Of a DNA stretch of 64,000 bases, positions 1 through 10,527 are shown piece by piece. The first letter of the stretch is position 1; each line of letters starts with the position of its first letter. Position numbers and translations under genes: made by a program. The notes under the pieces were generated by a model. That model was given only the letters and a program-made list of their open reading frames with translations, ran no database searches and was not told the origin of the DNA. The stretch lies in contig OX235271.1 in assembly GCA_944472155.2 (NCBI GenBank), positions 122,703,329-122,767,328 on the forward strand. The letters run 5' to 3'. This DNA comes from Trichobilharzia szidati. Taxonomy: Eukaryota; Platyhelminthes; Trematoda; Strigeidida; Schistosomatidae.

Positions 1-469
1 GCCATTGCAGTTTGTAAATCCATTTGGTGTTTACTTATATATGTATATTTTTAAACGGATTGTAATACAGAAGTAAATCTAGTTTGGTGTACATCAGCCT
101 GTTTAGGATGACATCATTTCGAACAGTTAATCCCTTTAGTGAATTCGCGTTTTGATTATATCTCAGTTGGCTTTCCATGTCTCTATTTTCACACAAACAG
201 ACTTGACAAGTAAATATATGAACAAACTGGTAAATATGTGTTCATCTATACACCATATTTTTCATACAAACTTCGTCTCTAAATGATGTTATTGTTGCCC
301 ATTAAAATACAAAATATAGTTAGCGTGCAATAAAGCATTAACTAAATCCGCCAGATAAACAAAAAAAATCAGTAATCCTGTAAGTAATTCCATCATCTGT
401 AGGTGATCTGTTTGAATTCATGCTTGACAGGCACGTGATAGATATTGAAAATGGCTATTCAGAACAAGA

Positions 470-640
470 GATGGCTCTCATGAATAACGCTTTGACGTTC
501 GAAACGAGGGGTGTGGAGTCTGAGTTCCCCTAGACAAACCGTCACTCATTGGGAATACAGGTACGTCCAGTAACTAGTCCCAAATTGGACGAAATGCGCA
601 TCCTGGATTTCACTGCTAATCACCATCAACCGAAATAATG
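470..640 (+). mobile_element. Sm-alpha-like SINE relic
   Basis: A decayed copy of the schistosome Sm-alpha tRNA-derived SINE. The part at about 505-530 keeps the GAGGGGTGTGGAGTCTGAG block that precedes the B box in that family, but the B box itself is spoiled. Positions 541-615 follow the family closely (CACTCATTGGGAATACAGG, then the ribozyme segment). Sm-alpha is known to encode an active hammerhead ribozyme. The ends are not sharp and I see no clear target duplication, so this is an old insertion. Confidence 0.72.
566..607 (+). ncRNA. Decayed hammerhead ribozyme of the Sm-alpha SINE
   Basis: Stem I is intact: TCCAG (566-570) pairs with CTGGA (603-607). Stem II is intact: GTCC (577-580) pairs with GGAC (587-590). 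It is followed by the conserved GAAA (591-594). The CUGANGA core strand is replaced by TAACTA (571-576), so the essential C3, G5 and G8 are lost, and the usual GTC cleavage triplet reads ATC (600-602). The fold is recognisable but the ribozyme is predicted to be dead. Confidence 0.75.
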
Positions 641-874
641 CGGCTATTCGGAAAGATGATATTGACTAGATATAAGCTCCGTTTTGCACTAAACTGTGTG
701 GAGCGATCTTACATTATCCGAACAAATAAGTGATATTAGCCACATAGGTTTATTTTAGAGAAGGCTCCAAAAGTTGAGCACTGAAATGCTCAGTTATCAG
801 CTTGACGTTTTCAAAACACACTCCCTTGTTGGTGTCATTTATTTCATAATAAATATTGTCTTTGTTTAATTCAG

Positions 875-1042
875 GGCTAAAATGTGTCAAGATAGAGGAA
901 GGGGTATTCAGAAGACATGGGTTAGTTTTCCATTTACCTCTTGATCTTAGTAACACTAAACAGAAGACTTCTAATGGGATTTCAGTTGAGCAGTGCAATT
1001 TCACAGGCAGTGCTTACTGTAGCAGTAACAATGTTAAGCCCG
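875..1042 (+). CDS. Probable internal exon of the unrecognised 5' gene
   Basis: A 168-nt open segment behind a very good acceptor (TTTGTTTAATTCAG, ending at 874). It encodes about 56 residues starting LKCVKIEEGVFRRHGLVFHL and contains two cysteines near its end. Two donors are possible. GTAAGA at 1049 is the stronger site but leaves the wrong phase. GTATCG at 1043 is weaker but leaves one base, which completes a Glu codon with the first two bases of the exon at 1794. I chose the second because it keeps the gene open. The upstream exon that must supply its first base was not found. It may lie outside the window, or this segment may not be an exon at all. Confidence 0.45.
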
Positions 1043-1509
1043 GTATCGTAAGAACATTCCTTTTCAAACAATAATTAAAAGATTTATTCAAACCACTTCA
1101 CTAGCATTGCAAATACGAGGCTGCATAACGCCTTTCTAATTTCATAAGCTAATGAGCGTTGGAAACGGCAAATCAGAAAGTGTATAACAAGTGACTTATA
1201 TGTCTTACTGTGCAACTGTTCATTTACTTGAAAAGTATCAGATATAATAGAACTACTATGTTCTTAAAAAAAATTAGGATTCCTATTTAATCTCAGAAGA
1301 CACTAGCATGATAAATAAATTCAAAAGAGATCCTACGAGATTCACAAAACTGTCCAAAACAGGATAGTTATGAATTAGTCCTTCTCCTTCAAGAAGTTTC
1401 AAAAGTGACACTAAGTGGTGTGAAATTATTATGAAGTACAACAAGTTAAAGATGATCAAATTGTCCAAATGTCCAGTTTGTAGTGATACATTCACTTTCA
1501 AGGTAAGTT

Positions 1510-1680
1510 TCGCCATTAACATACATCAGTCAGAGAACCACTGAAAGCCAGAGGGTGTTGAACAGATGTTTCGTCCTATTTTAGGATTCCTCATCATGAT
1601 GCACCCACGATCCTATCGAGGAATTGGACACAGGATGTGCAGGAGACGAGGAGGGCATTCTTGGAGTGGCACTGTAACAC
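1510..1680 (-). repeat. Intronic repeat with a hammerhead-like core
   Basis: Read on the minus strand, this stretch holds GGGTGCATCATGATGAGG, then a short hairpin and CGAAAC, then CAACACCCTCTGGCTTTCAG. It looks like a dispersed schistosome repeat rather than unique intron sequence. I see no second copy in this window, so the repeat status is recalled rather than shown. Confidence 0.4.
1568..1597 (-). ncRNA. Hammerhead-like motif (relic)
   Basis: On the minus strand ATGAGGA stands where a hammerhead needs CUGANGA (only C3 differs). It is followed by a stem of TCCT and AGGA around the loop AAAAT, an outer A/C mismatch, then GAAAC. The arrangement of core strand, stem II and GAAA matches the ribozyme. 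C3 is required for catalysis, and I could not define a convincing stem III with its cleavage triplet, so activity is unlikely for this copy. Confidence 0.45.
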
Positions 1681-1793
1681 AGTAGAGATGTAGCTAATAT
1701 TTAACATATTCATTCGCACATGGTTTCGGAGTTATATTGCAGTCTTTTTCACTAAGTCTAGATGTTTCAAACATTTACTTTGCTTGATTGTAG

Positions 1794-2494
1794 AGTACTG
1801 CAATATGAACAAAGTACAAGAATCAATGACTTCAAAGGGGCCTATCGAAAGAATTAATGGTTATGTAGGTGGTCCGATACCTTTGTATTACTATTTGTAT
1901 GGACAACAAAATCCAGTTATCGGACTTAATACACATCAAAGAGCTAAACATGCAAATACTGATTATGACGATGGATATGGTGACAGTGAATATGATGATA
2001 CAACACAATTGCAAGTACCTTCAACGGCTAATAAACCAAAAGTAGACGATAAAACATTAGACAACAAGCTTAGAGAATTACTAGAATTACTACGAACCTA
2101 CGATACACAACATGCGAAGAAAGATTCAAAGAATACTCATCATAGTATCACCACCACAGGAGAAACACTGAGTCATAACAATCATTTCCTGTCAAGATGG
2201 AGAAATGGAAAAACCGCAGTTAAGCAAAATTACCCATCGTCTACATCGACCATAAATACGTTTACTGATGACAGCCAACAAAAGATAAAGAAAAGGTCAG
2301 ACGTAGATGATCCTGTCATGAAAAAATCTCCTAAAAATAGTGAGACATATTACAGTCAAAGTAACTGTGAAGTACAGTTAGATAAGGTGATAAATCTATT
2401 GGTATTCGTCCTCATGCACCCTCAAGATGCTTCTAATTCACAAGTTATGGGCAATTCAAATGTTTTAAGTAAAACTTCAAATGAAAAATTGAAA
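1794..2494 (+). CDS. Exon of unrecognised multi-exon gene
   Basis: A 701-nt exon with acceptor TTGATTGTAG (ending 1793) and a consensus donor GTAAGT at 2495. The encoded stretch is hydrophilic and low in complexity: a Tyr/Asp/Gly-rich patch (TDYDDGYGDSEYDD), a Leu-rich segment (KLRELLELLRTY) that could form a short helix, then Ser/Thr/Asn-rich sequence with a KKRSD basic patch, and NLLVFVLMHPQD near the end. It ends at a complete codon, which fits the exon at 9908. The 7.4-kb intron that follows is packed with retroelements. No domain is recognised. The in-frame joins downstream are the main support. Confidence 0.7.
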
Positions 2495-2989
2495 GTAAGT
2501 CTATAGAGTATAATTTCATACAAGAATTCACTAAACCAGATTAGTTATTTTAATTTTCACTATTTTGTTTAATCCGCCTGACTGAAGTATTTTTTAAGTT
2601 TAGTATACATTCGAAACAAGTAGCGAAAGTTAGTGAAGCGGGATTTAAAGAATTCAAACATTTTGGTGGAGTACCCTAGTTGGATACCCTGAATACTTTA
2701 TAATATATAATGGAAACGCGTATACAGACACCTTAGCCCATTGGTCAAATTCTTATTGGCATTTAAATTCAGAGGTCGGACAGAATCCGACTCTAAGACG
2801 CTTGCACAAATGAACGATAGTTTTGTGGATTTCAGCACGATAGCATTATCATAGTGATATTGTCATCCTTCTTCTGTTCTGTTTACACGTTTGCCTCTAT
2901 TATCCACTCTATATGGTCTATTTTTTCACATATTACTTCTTTTATTGCATAAACAAATTTTCAGACTTACTCTGTTATGATTTTCATTC
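2495..2989 (+). other. Intron start, nothing recognised
   Basis: The first 495 bases of the intron between the exons at 1794 and 9908. I see no open frame, RNA or repeat here before the target duplication of the RTE element. Confidence 0.5.
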
Positions 2990-3003
2990 ACTTCACACTG
3001 TTA
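2990..3003. repeat. Target-site duplication, left copy
   Basis: ACTTCACACTGTTA, repeated perfectly at 5284-5297. The two copies sit exactly at the ends of the RTE LINE, as expected for target-primed insertion. Confidence 0.85.
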
Positions 3004-5283
3004 TTTATATTATTGTTCCCTTGGGTTCCTAGTGGAACATAGGGCTTCAACTGCACGTCTCCACTTACTTCTGTCTTCTGCTGTACTTTTCAACTGCATC
3101 CATATTATTCCATACTGTTTCAGCTCCTCTTCACACGATCTCCTCCATGTCACCCTTGGACGTCCCACTCGCCGCTTCCCTTTCGGGTTCCACTCGAGGG
3201 CCTGACCTGCGATGTCACCCAACGGCCTCCTCAGCGAGTGTCCAATCCATCTCCACTTTCTCCTGCATATTTGTTGGGCGATTGGTTCCTGTTTCGTTTG
3301 TTCCCATAGCTTCTTGTTTGTGATTCTTTCCGGCCATCTAATCTTCAGTATGGAGCGAAGACAGTTGTTGATAAAGGTCTGCAACCTGTTGGAAATATTC
3401 TTTGTGACAGACTGGCCAAGTTTCTGACCCGTACAGAAGAACTGACTTGACGTTTGTATTGAAAATCCGAATTTTGTTGTTGATGCAGGCTGAGTGACGA
3501 AGATTTCCAGATTGATTTCAGGTTGATGAATGTGTTTCTCGCCTTCCCAATTATCGATTTGACATCCTCGTCCGTTCCTCCAGTAGTTGAGGCAATGCTC
3601 CCTAGATAAGTGAATGAAGAAACTTCTTTCAAATCCCTCCCGTCGATGGTGATTGGCGGTGGATGTTGCTCCTGTTGTTGTTGGTTGGTTATTTTCATAA
3701 CCTCCGACTTGTCTATGTTCACCTGGAGTCCTGTCTTCTCTGGCTGCTTCTTCGACCAATTTGTCGGTTTTCGCTTGTAAGTCTTCGATTTTTGTGACAT
3801 CAAACATAAATCATCTGCGAAATCCAGGTCTTCTAGGTTCTTCACGTCGGTCCAGGATATCCCTGTCTTCTCGTTTCCACTGTCTGACGCATAATCTAGT
3901 CCACCACAATTAGGAATATCATTGGTGATAATAAGCACCCTTGTCTGACTCCTGTGTTTACTCCAAACGCCTCGCTGAGTTTTCCGTTGTGGATCACTTG
4001 ACATGTGCCGTTGTCGTACAGCTGTTGAATAAGGCTGATGAATATTTGGGGTACGCCATAGTACTCGAGTATTTTCCAAATTACTTCGCAGTCAACGCTG
4101 TCGAAGGCCTTCTCAAAGTCTATAAAGTTGAGATAGAGGTTTGATTGCCATTCCATGCTTTGTTCGATGATAATGCGTAGAGTTGCAATTTGGTCAGAAC
4201 ATGATTTGCCTTTCCTGAATCCAGCTTGTTCTGGTCGGAGTTCTGTATCCAGTGCGTCCTTTATTGTCTCCAGGATTATGCGACTCAGGATTTTACTTGG
4301 CGTCGACAGGAGCATGATTCCTCGCCAGTTCTTGCAGAGTCCTAGGTCGCCCTTCTTTGGTAGTTTCACAAAGTAACCTTTCCTCCAGTCAGTTGGCACC
4401 TTTCCCTCCTTCCAGACCTTTCGCAGTAATGGAGTCAGCATATCTGCTGTCGTCTCTGGGTCCGCTTTCAGTGTTTCAGGGGGTATTCCATCTGGTTCAG
4501 CTGCTTTTCCAGCTTTCAGAAGCTTGATTGCATTCAAGACTTCAGCTTTCGTTGGAGGATCGGTGTCAACTTGCAGTTGTGTACGTGCTGTTGTTGGTAT
4601 TTCTGGACGGGTTGTAGGTGGTGGTCTGTTCAAGAGTCCTTTGAAGTTATCCGCCCATTGTTTAATCTGTCTTTCTTCCTTGGTGATTGGGTTCCCTTGG
4701 CTGTCTTTTATGGGTTTCACTTGTGTTGATCTCTTCCCGGATAGAGACTTGGTTATCTGATATAATGTCCTCAGGTCCCTTTTGCCTGCTGCCTTCTCAG
4801 CTTCAGTGGCCAGGTTGTCGTAGAATTGTCTTTTGTCCTTCCTGGTACTCTTCTTCACTTCTTTGTCCAGTGCTGTGTAAGTTGAGCTCAGCGTCTCTTC
4901 CTCTTGTCTATCTTTGCATTGAATCATTTTCTCTTTCACCATTCTCCTCTCCTCTATTAGCTCCCAAGTGTCCGTTGAGAGCCATTCCTTGTCTTGTTTC
5001 TTCTTTCTTCCTAAAACCGTTGAACACGTTTCGTTAAAAATCACCTTCAGAGAATTCCAATGGTCTTCCACGCATGATTCTTTCGTGATATTACGTAGTG
5101 TTTCCTGCTTTGCTCTGACAGTTGCAGTGAAAGTGTTCTTTATGGTTGTGTCCTTCAGTTTTTGCGTGTTGAACTTGCATTGTGGCCTATCCCCAGCTAT
5201 CCTCGAGGCTTTTAGCTTCACCTTGAAAGTCCCTTGTACTAGATAGTGGTCTGAACCCACATTTGCTCCTCTCCTCGACCTTG
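3004..5283 (-). mobile_element. RTE-clade LINE (SR2-like), 5'-truncated
   Basis: A non-LTR retrotransposon copy running from high to low coordinates. It begins at the end of the endonuclease domain (RRGANVGSDHYLVQG). The RT follows in order: LKAGKAAEPDGIPPETLKA, WRGIMLLSTPSKILSRII, AGFRKGKSCSDQIATLR, YLNFIDFEKAFDSVDCEVIW, GVRQGCLLSPMIFL, then FADDLCLM as the catalytic box, then the thumb. The C-terminal region contains KWRWIGHSLRR and GRPRVTWRRSCEEEL. There are two frame breaks: one near 3900-3915, between GCLLSPMIFL and the FADD box, and one near 3480-3560. Most of the endonuclease is missing. The gene style and motifs fit the schistosome SR2/RTE group. A perfect 14-bp target duplication flanks it. 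Confidence 0.92.
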
Positions 5284-5297
5284 ACTTCACACTGTTA
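5284..5297. repeat. Target-site duplication, right copy
   Basis: ACTTCACACTGTTA, the partner of 2990-3003. The LINE reading frame happens to run on through it and into host DNA up to 5341. Confidence 0.85.
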
Positions 5298-5636
5298 CCA
5301 CCTTCTAATTCTGTCCTGTTGCCAACATTCTTATTTTGCAAACAGCATCGTTCACAGTGATATAATTAAGTTTTTAGTATTGAGTCTTACACCCAACCAC
5401 CCTTTTATAAATTCACTTGACCTATCAAAAGTTTTGTATCTCCATGCTGCTACAATTTATTTACTATCTTAGTGTGTTTCAGATTTGTTTCTATATTTGA
5501 ATTATAGTACTTAGGAGTCAATGTAGAGCGTATTCAGCTGGGTAGTTCTACCCAGTTTTACGAATTCAGTGAAACGTGTTGTTCATTTTAAATTCATATA
5601 AGGAAAATGACTCATCAACGCAGATTAATAGGCACT

Positions 5637-6377
5637 TATGTAAAAATTATATTTGCATAAATTTCAGTGATATCAAAACAAATAATTCCAACGTTTTGTT
5701 CGGCAAACTCGTACGACTTTCTTCAGAGAAATAATAAAGTTAAAGTCATAGATTAGTAAAAAGAAATATCTTGTCCTCAAACTCCTTGTCCAATCACGTT
5801 TGAGTTAGGAAATGTCATCAAAAAAAAACTGAAAACAAAATTACTTCATATGGACTCTGATTAAGTTTTAACCGAACAGTTTCACAGTATTATTGTTATT
5901 TTTATACAATGTCTGCATATATATTAAAATGAAAAACAAATACCTTCAGGGAGCCAAAAAAGTAGGACAGACACACATGGATTATGCCTCGGCAAACCCT
6001 TTCACCGCCGAAGTGAAAGTTGGTGAGACAAGTTCATGCCTTCTCATCATGACCTTTATTCCAACAAGGTCACTAAGGATTAATATAAAACCATACATGT
6101 AGACGCCGTTTACAGTATATAGCAAAAAAACAGATAATAACTCTTCGGAACTATTCTGTTGAATCTTAATCAGAGTCCATCTGAAGAAATTTTGTTTTCA
6201 CTTTGTTTTGATGACTTTTCCTAAATCAGGCGTTATTGGACAGGGAGTTTGAGGACAAGATATTTTTTAAACTTATATATGCTTTTGATAATTTAATTAT
6301 TTCCCCGAAAAAACTCGTACGAGTTTGCCGAACAAAATGTTTGAATTATTTATTTATACATATATAATTTTTACGTA
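5637..6377. repeat. Fold-back unit with about 220-bp inverted arms
   Basis: The left arm (5637-5866) and right arm (6165-6377) are inverted copies of each other around a 298-bp centre. Shared blocks in the same order include TTTTGTTCGGCAAACTCGTA, ATATCTTGTCCTCAAACTCC and ATGGACTCTGATTAAG. Similarity is roughly 80-85 percent with small gaps. The centre has no convincing coding region. It could be a non-autonomous DNA transposon with long terminal inverted repeats, inverted terminal repeats of a Penelope-like element, or two opposed copies of one repeat. Confidence 0.75.
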
Positions 6378-6447
6378 CGTCTGCTTTTTATTTGGCGCCC
6401 AATATTTGTGAAATTCTCGGTCAAATCTTGATCATATATATATATAT

Positions 6448-6672
6448 GCTCGTCGGTGGAACAGCAGTAGAATACTCGCCAACCATGCAGGTGGTTTTGG
6501 GTTCGATCCCCGGCCAACGCACTCCTTTACCTCGCTAAGCCAGAAATAAGACTGGTAAAGATGGAAGATTGGGCATGAGGCTAGCAACCCCATCCCGTAG
6601 AAATAAACACCACTGCTACCAAAACTGCAAGCCTCTAGCTTGAAGCTCTACGTTCCACTGGGAACGTAAAGG
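6448..6672 (+). mobile_element. tRNA-derived SINE, copy 1
   Basis: The 5' part reads like a tRNA: GTCGGTGGAACAGCAGTAGA as an A-box region and a perfect B box GGTTCGATCC at 6500-6509. The body (CCAGAAATAAGACTGGTAAAG, GCATGAGGCTAGCAACCCCA) matches the second copy at 11344-11578. The 3' end is CTCTACGTTCCACTGGGAAC followed by GTAAAGGAAT. It sits between two (TA)n tracts, which may be the duplicated target. The retained B box suggests an RNA polymerase III promoter. Confidence 0.88.
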
Positions 6673-6694
6673 AATATATATATATAGGGAGAGA

Positions 6695-7745
6695 GAGGGC
6701 GGCAGTCTGCGGATATTTGGCATGCGATTCGCTCCCACCAAATGTAAGATGATGCTACAGGATTGGACTAAATCGACTCCTAGCTTGAAGATAGGGAGTG
6801 AAGTGGTAGACCGTGTTGGCCAGTTCACTTATTTGGGGAGTTGCATCACTCAGTGCCAGCGGGTTGATTGCTGACGAAATTTCTGCACGGATACAGAAGG
6901 CTCGTTTGCTATATGCCCGCCAACTCACGCCATCTCTGGTGTAGACGTCATACCCGGCTGTCGACCAAAGGACGTGTGTACTGCTCAGCAATCCGCTCTG
7001 TCCTCCTATATGGTTGTGAGACATGGCCACTGAAAGTGAAAGACATGAAAAGGCTAGCTACCTTTGATCATAGGTGTCTGCATTCTATCCCCTGTGTTAG
7101 TGGGTATAATAGGGTGTTTAACCAATAAATTTTACTGTTTTTCAAATTACTTTTCTTATTGCCTCATATTTCTGTTTATTATCTCTCCTCTTGCTTTGTG
7201 TGCTACATCGAGTGTGGCAATCGAACTGCTAGCAACAGTGAGGTTAGGCATCGGTCGAGTGCTAGGTAAGGAAGGTAAATCAGTCGATGAGCTAGTGAAG
7301 TTACATCGACTGAGATGGCTAAGATATGTGTTACGCACGCCAAGCCATTGCCTTCCTCGATGGGCAGTGTTAGCCAATATAGGATTAGTTTGAGAAAGAA
7401 TTGAGAGTGGTCAAAACAAAACATGACATCAATCCATACAAATATTTGACTATTGTTCTGAACTACGTATGGAAGTGTAGACTGAAGACTATTGGAGCCA
7501 CGGCTCAAGACCCTTCTCAATGCTTCAGATACATTAATTCTTTGTAATCACCAAGATTCACTAAATCCTCATTATTCTCCATTCACTGACTCTTTCTCCT
7601 GTATATTTTCGCTCATTGTAGTTGCCTTGAATTTTTTTCTCTACCTTTATATACTGTATGGAGTGTGGTAACTTGAAAGGATGGATTTCTGTGCATAGTT
7701 CTACTTTGGAAACTCAGTCAGTACAGCCTTGTGAACAAAGTCATC
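6695..7745 (+). mobile_element. LINE 3' fragment (same family as 17700-20480)
   Basis: It starts after the RT catalytic box and follows the larger copy base by base for long blocks: CAAATGTAAGATGATG, CGACCAAAGGACGTGTGTAC, CCTCCTATATGGTTGTGAGA (the LLYGCETWPL motif). Between about 7120 and 7215 it carries roughly 95 bp absent from the larger copy. That extra piece resembles the family's own 3' untranslated region (TTTGTGTGCTACAT). The frame is broken several times. The tail runs into GTGCATAGTTCTA at about 7695. A dead copy. Confidence 0.85.
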
Positions 7746-7934
7746 GCCAATAGTGTTTCACCTTAACAACAGGATCTTCTTATTTTACGTTCTATGGATG
7801 TTTTCAGTGTCATTATTATAAGTGTAGAATTTGGACACTACGGTAAAATGTAATTCCATATTAGATAAGTTTATTTTAAATATCACACAGTGATGCAGTA
7901 TTGATAGTTGTTTCTATCTGACCCTTAATCCTAC

Positions 7935-8990
7935 AAACTGACTGAGTTGGTTGGTTTAAATGCCACCCGTGTGTATTTATTAGTGTGTCGGTTTCCTATA
8001 AATGCTGGTATCTAACCCACCATCTTTTCTTCGTTTTATTTTACAGTCTAACATGGCCAACCTACCTTGTTCGTTTTCCTACGCTTTCATTCATTCCATC
8101 CGGAATCGGTACAAATAGGTTTGGTTAAATGTCTACATAATCGGACCACAAGCCTAACTAGTAAGCCGGAAGATTTAAATAATGAAATCAAACAAATAAG
8201 GGAAATATTACTAGTGAATAACTACCCACCAAAATTTATTCAGAAATGTCTGAGGATCTATAGAGAAAATAAGATTAGCAATGGAAATGACAAAAATAAT
8301 AAAGAATTCAAAGCCTTTAAAGCACATTCTGTGTAAAAAAGGAACATCAGAGGTCTTATGTAGTATTCTTAGCAAGGCTGGTATTAGGGTGTAATTTAAA
8401 CCAACTAACTCTCTCAGAGATAAAGTTTGTCGACTCAATGACCCAATAGATCACATTAAAAAATGACATAATTTTGAAGTATCATTTAACGACTGTGAGG
8501 TTGATTACACAGGTCAAACTAGTGGATCGGGGTCAATTAGATTCTCGGAACATTGGAATTTAGCTAGATCTAGCTAGAATGGTTGACACTGCTAAATAAC
8601 CCAGAAAACAGCTCGACCATTGAATTGCATTCACTTGCATGTAATCAAACAATAGGGTAGGACAGAGTGAAAGTATTAAAAAGCAATATAGTTAGGTGGA
8701 GAGAGAGAAGTTAATCACTGGATCTTTGTTTATCGATTCAATACCGCGCACGTGTCATCGAAATGAAGCAACGCCTATACCGGAGATATGAAAAGTGGCA
8801 AAACAAACAAGGGGAAGAGGGAGGGAGGGAGAGAGGGGAGAAAAATACACGTATAAGACAAATTATGAAGTCGTGTGACCAACTGATATGATTATGAGTA
8901 GTAGTTTATGCTCAAAACTTCATCCAGTTATTAGTGCTGCATCACTGTATGATATTTAAAAATAAACTTATCTAAAATGGAATGTTTTCA
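7935..8990 (+). mobile_element. Penelope-like element relic
   Basis: A decayed Penelope-like retroelement. The reading frame at 8067-8336 has the post-RT signature of this group: FHSFHPESVQIGLVKCLHNR, then NNYPPKFIQKCLR. Around 8480-8560 a broken GIY-YIG region follows: FNDCEVDYTGQTSGSGSIRF and SEHWNLA. The piece before it (7940-8060) matches the same place in the copy at 60120-60875. The tail (8875-8990) contains GATATGATTATGAG and ends near AATAAACTTATC. Known Penelope-like elements couple RT to a GIY-YIG endonuclease. This copy has stops and cannot be active. Confidence 0.82.
8800..8850 (+). repeat. Purine-rich GGGA tract
   Basis: A short run of GGGAGGGAGGGAGAGAGGGG-type sequence inside the Penelope-like tail. 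It is absent from the related copy at 60120-60875, so it probably grew by slippage in this copy. Confidence 0.6.
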
Positions 8991-9907
8991 TTGTGTTGTC
9001 TTAGCTCTGTAATGTAGACAGAATGCTGTATCGCACATGTTGACACGGTTTATTAAAGATCTTGAAGAGAACATATAGGTGGATTCGGTGGGTGTCAGAG
9101 ATTTGAACTCATGAACCAAATGAAACATAAATATGAAAAAATTACAGCATTACTTACTATCAGAGATAATCATAATAATGGTTGGCAAAAAGTATTAACA
9201 GTACTTAAGTTTCAGTTAAATGTTTCTCAGTTTCAAAATTAATCAGTACAGTCACAGTGTACTACACTATTTACTATGCAAAATGAATAAAAGTATGAAT
9301 CTCGGTGAATACCAGAATTATGCAGCCTATATGTCGTAAACAGAACAAAATACGTATCCTGGATTCGGCTATTAGCCACCAAAAGTAATTAACAGTAAAA
9401 TCAGGGAATTACTTATCTACAGCGACTTTATGCGAACGAAAATCGCTACAATAAATTTAAATAACAGGAATTTCTGAAATCAAGTAAAGATGAGTGAAAA
9501 AGCAGTTGACAAAGTGAGATTGCTGTTTACGTCGCAAATGTTTGTGTTTTCTAATTGGATGTGTCTTATCTCTTAAATTCATTTTTAATTACAAACTTAA
9601 TGTGAAGTTTGGATATTTTTTGAATTTATTTCCCAATATGAAGTAGCAAAAAAATAATTGAATAGACTAACATGAATGGTACTCAGAGCCAATTCTTTGT
9701 AGAGTTAGCTGAATTGCCATCAAATGGAGAACTAATGAAGACACTTGTTATAAACACGTGGTAGTTAAATTCTGGAAATACTATTTTATTTCACTCTATT
9801 AAAATTTACCCAGATGCTTATTAATATGGTGTATACAGTTGATTGAAAACAATGAGAAACTGTACTGTCTATCGTCATTCATTATTCTGTCTACATTTTA
9901 TAAACAG
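8991..9907 (+). other. Intron remainder, nothing recognised
   Basis: The last 0.9 kb of the large intron. No coding signature or repeat could be named. It ends in the acceptor TTTTATAAACAG before the exon at 9908. Confidence 0.5.
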
Positions 9908-10527
9908 GTAGTTAGTCCAGCTAAGCTGTTAAGTGATCTACAGAAAGTCAATTCCGAAATAGTTCCAGCTAAAGTAGAAGAACATTCAACACCGGTTAAT
10001 GAACGAGACACCGAGAAACCACACCTGTTCAATACTGATTTTTATACCAGTCAACAGAATGGAGAGAAAGTTGTTCACGCGAATAAGGAGAGTACATACT
10101 TTCAACCAACTGATTGGCAAGATTCTGCCATGCACAATGGCGCAGTTCTAATGTTTGCAATGAAATCTCATTCAGGATTACCTGTTAGTGAAATTTACTC
10201 TTCAACTGATGATACTGCAAACATACCATCATTATCGGGTGTGAACGTGAATCCCATAGAAACTCAAACTACTGGTAATAATGATAAGTTTATGAACAGT
10301 AATACATCAAGTTATTGGTACAAACACCCTTTGTTTAATCATTGGAACAGTGGATTATATAAATACGTCTTGCTTGAATTATGGTCTAATCACAATCCAG
10401 TTGTTCAGTTAAAATTCAGTACACAGTACTCAGATAAATATACGTGGTTTAATAAGGCGTTTTTGGAAACTTCTTATCCTTGGAATGAAAATGAACTGAA
10501 AGAGAAAGCGAAATTTATACGTACCAG
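9908..10527 (+). CDS. Exon of unrecognised multi-exon gene
   Basis: A 620-nt exon between acceptor TTTTATAAACAG and donor CCAG/GTAATT at 10528. It begins in phase 0 (VVSPAKLLSDLQKVNSEIVP), matching the end of the exon at 1794, and leaves AG, which forms an Arg codon with the first base of the exon at 12064. The first half is polar. The second half turns Trp/Tyr-rich (SSYWYKHPLFNHWNSGLYKY, then LLELWSNHNPVVQLKF), as if a folded domain starts here and continues into the last exon. There is no signal peptide or membrane segment. No family recognised. Confidence 0.78.

Noticed and set aside
1283..1522. A plus-strand segment ending KLSKCPVCSDTFTFK before a perfect donor GTAAGT at 1500
   Set aside because: No good acceptor precedes it, a stop lies close upstream, and its end phase does not fit the exon at 1794.
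6448..6520. Possible tRNA gene because of a perfect B box
   Set aside because: No cloverleaf with paired acceptor stem, and the sequence continues into a SINE body present twice in the window.
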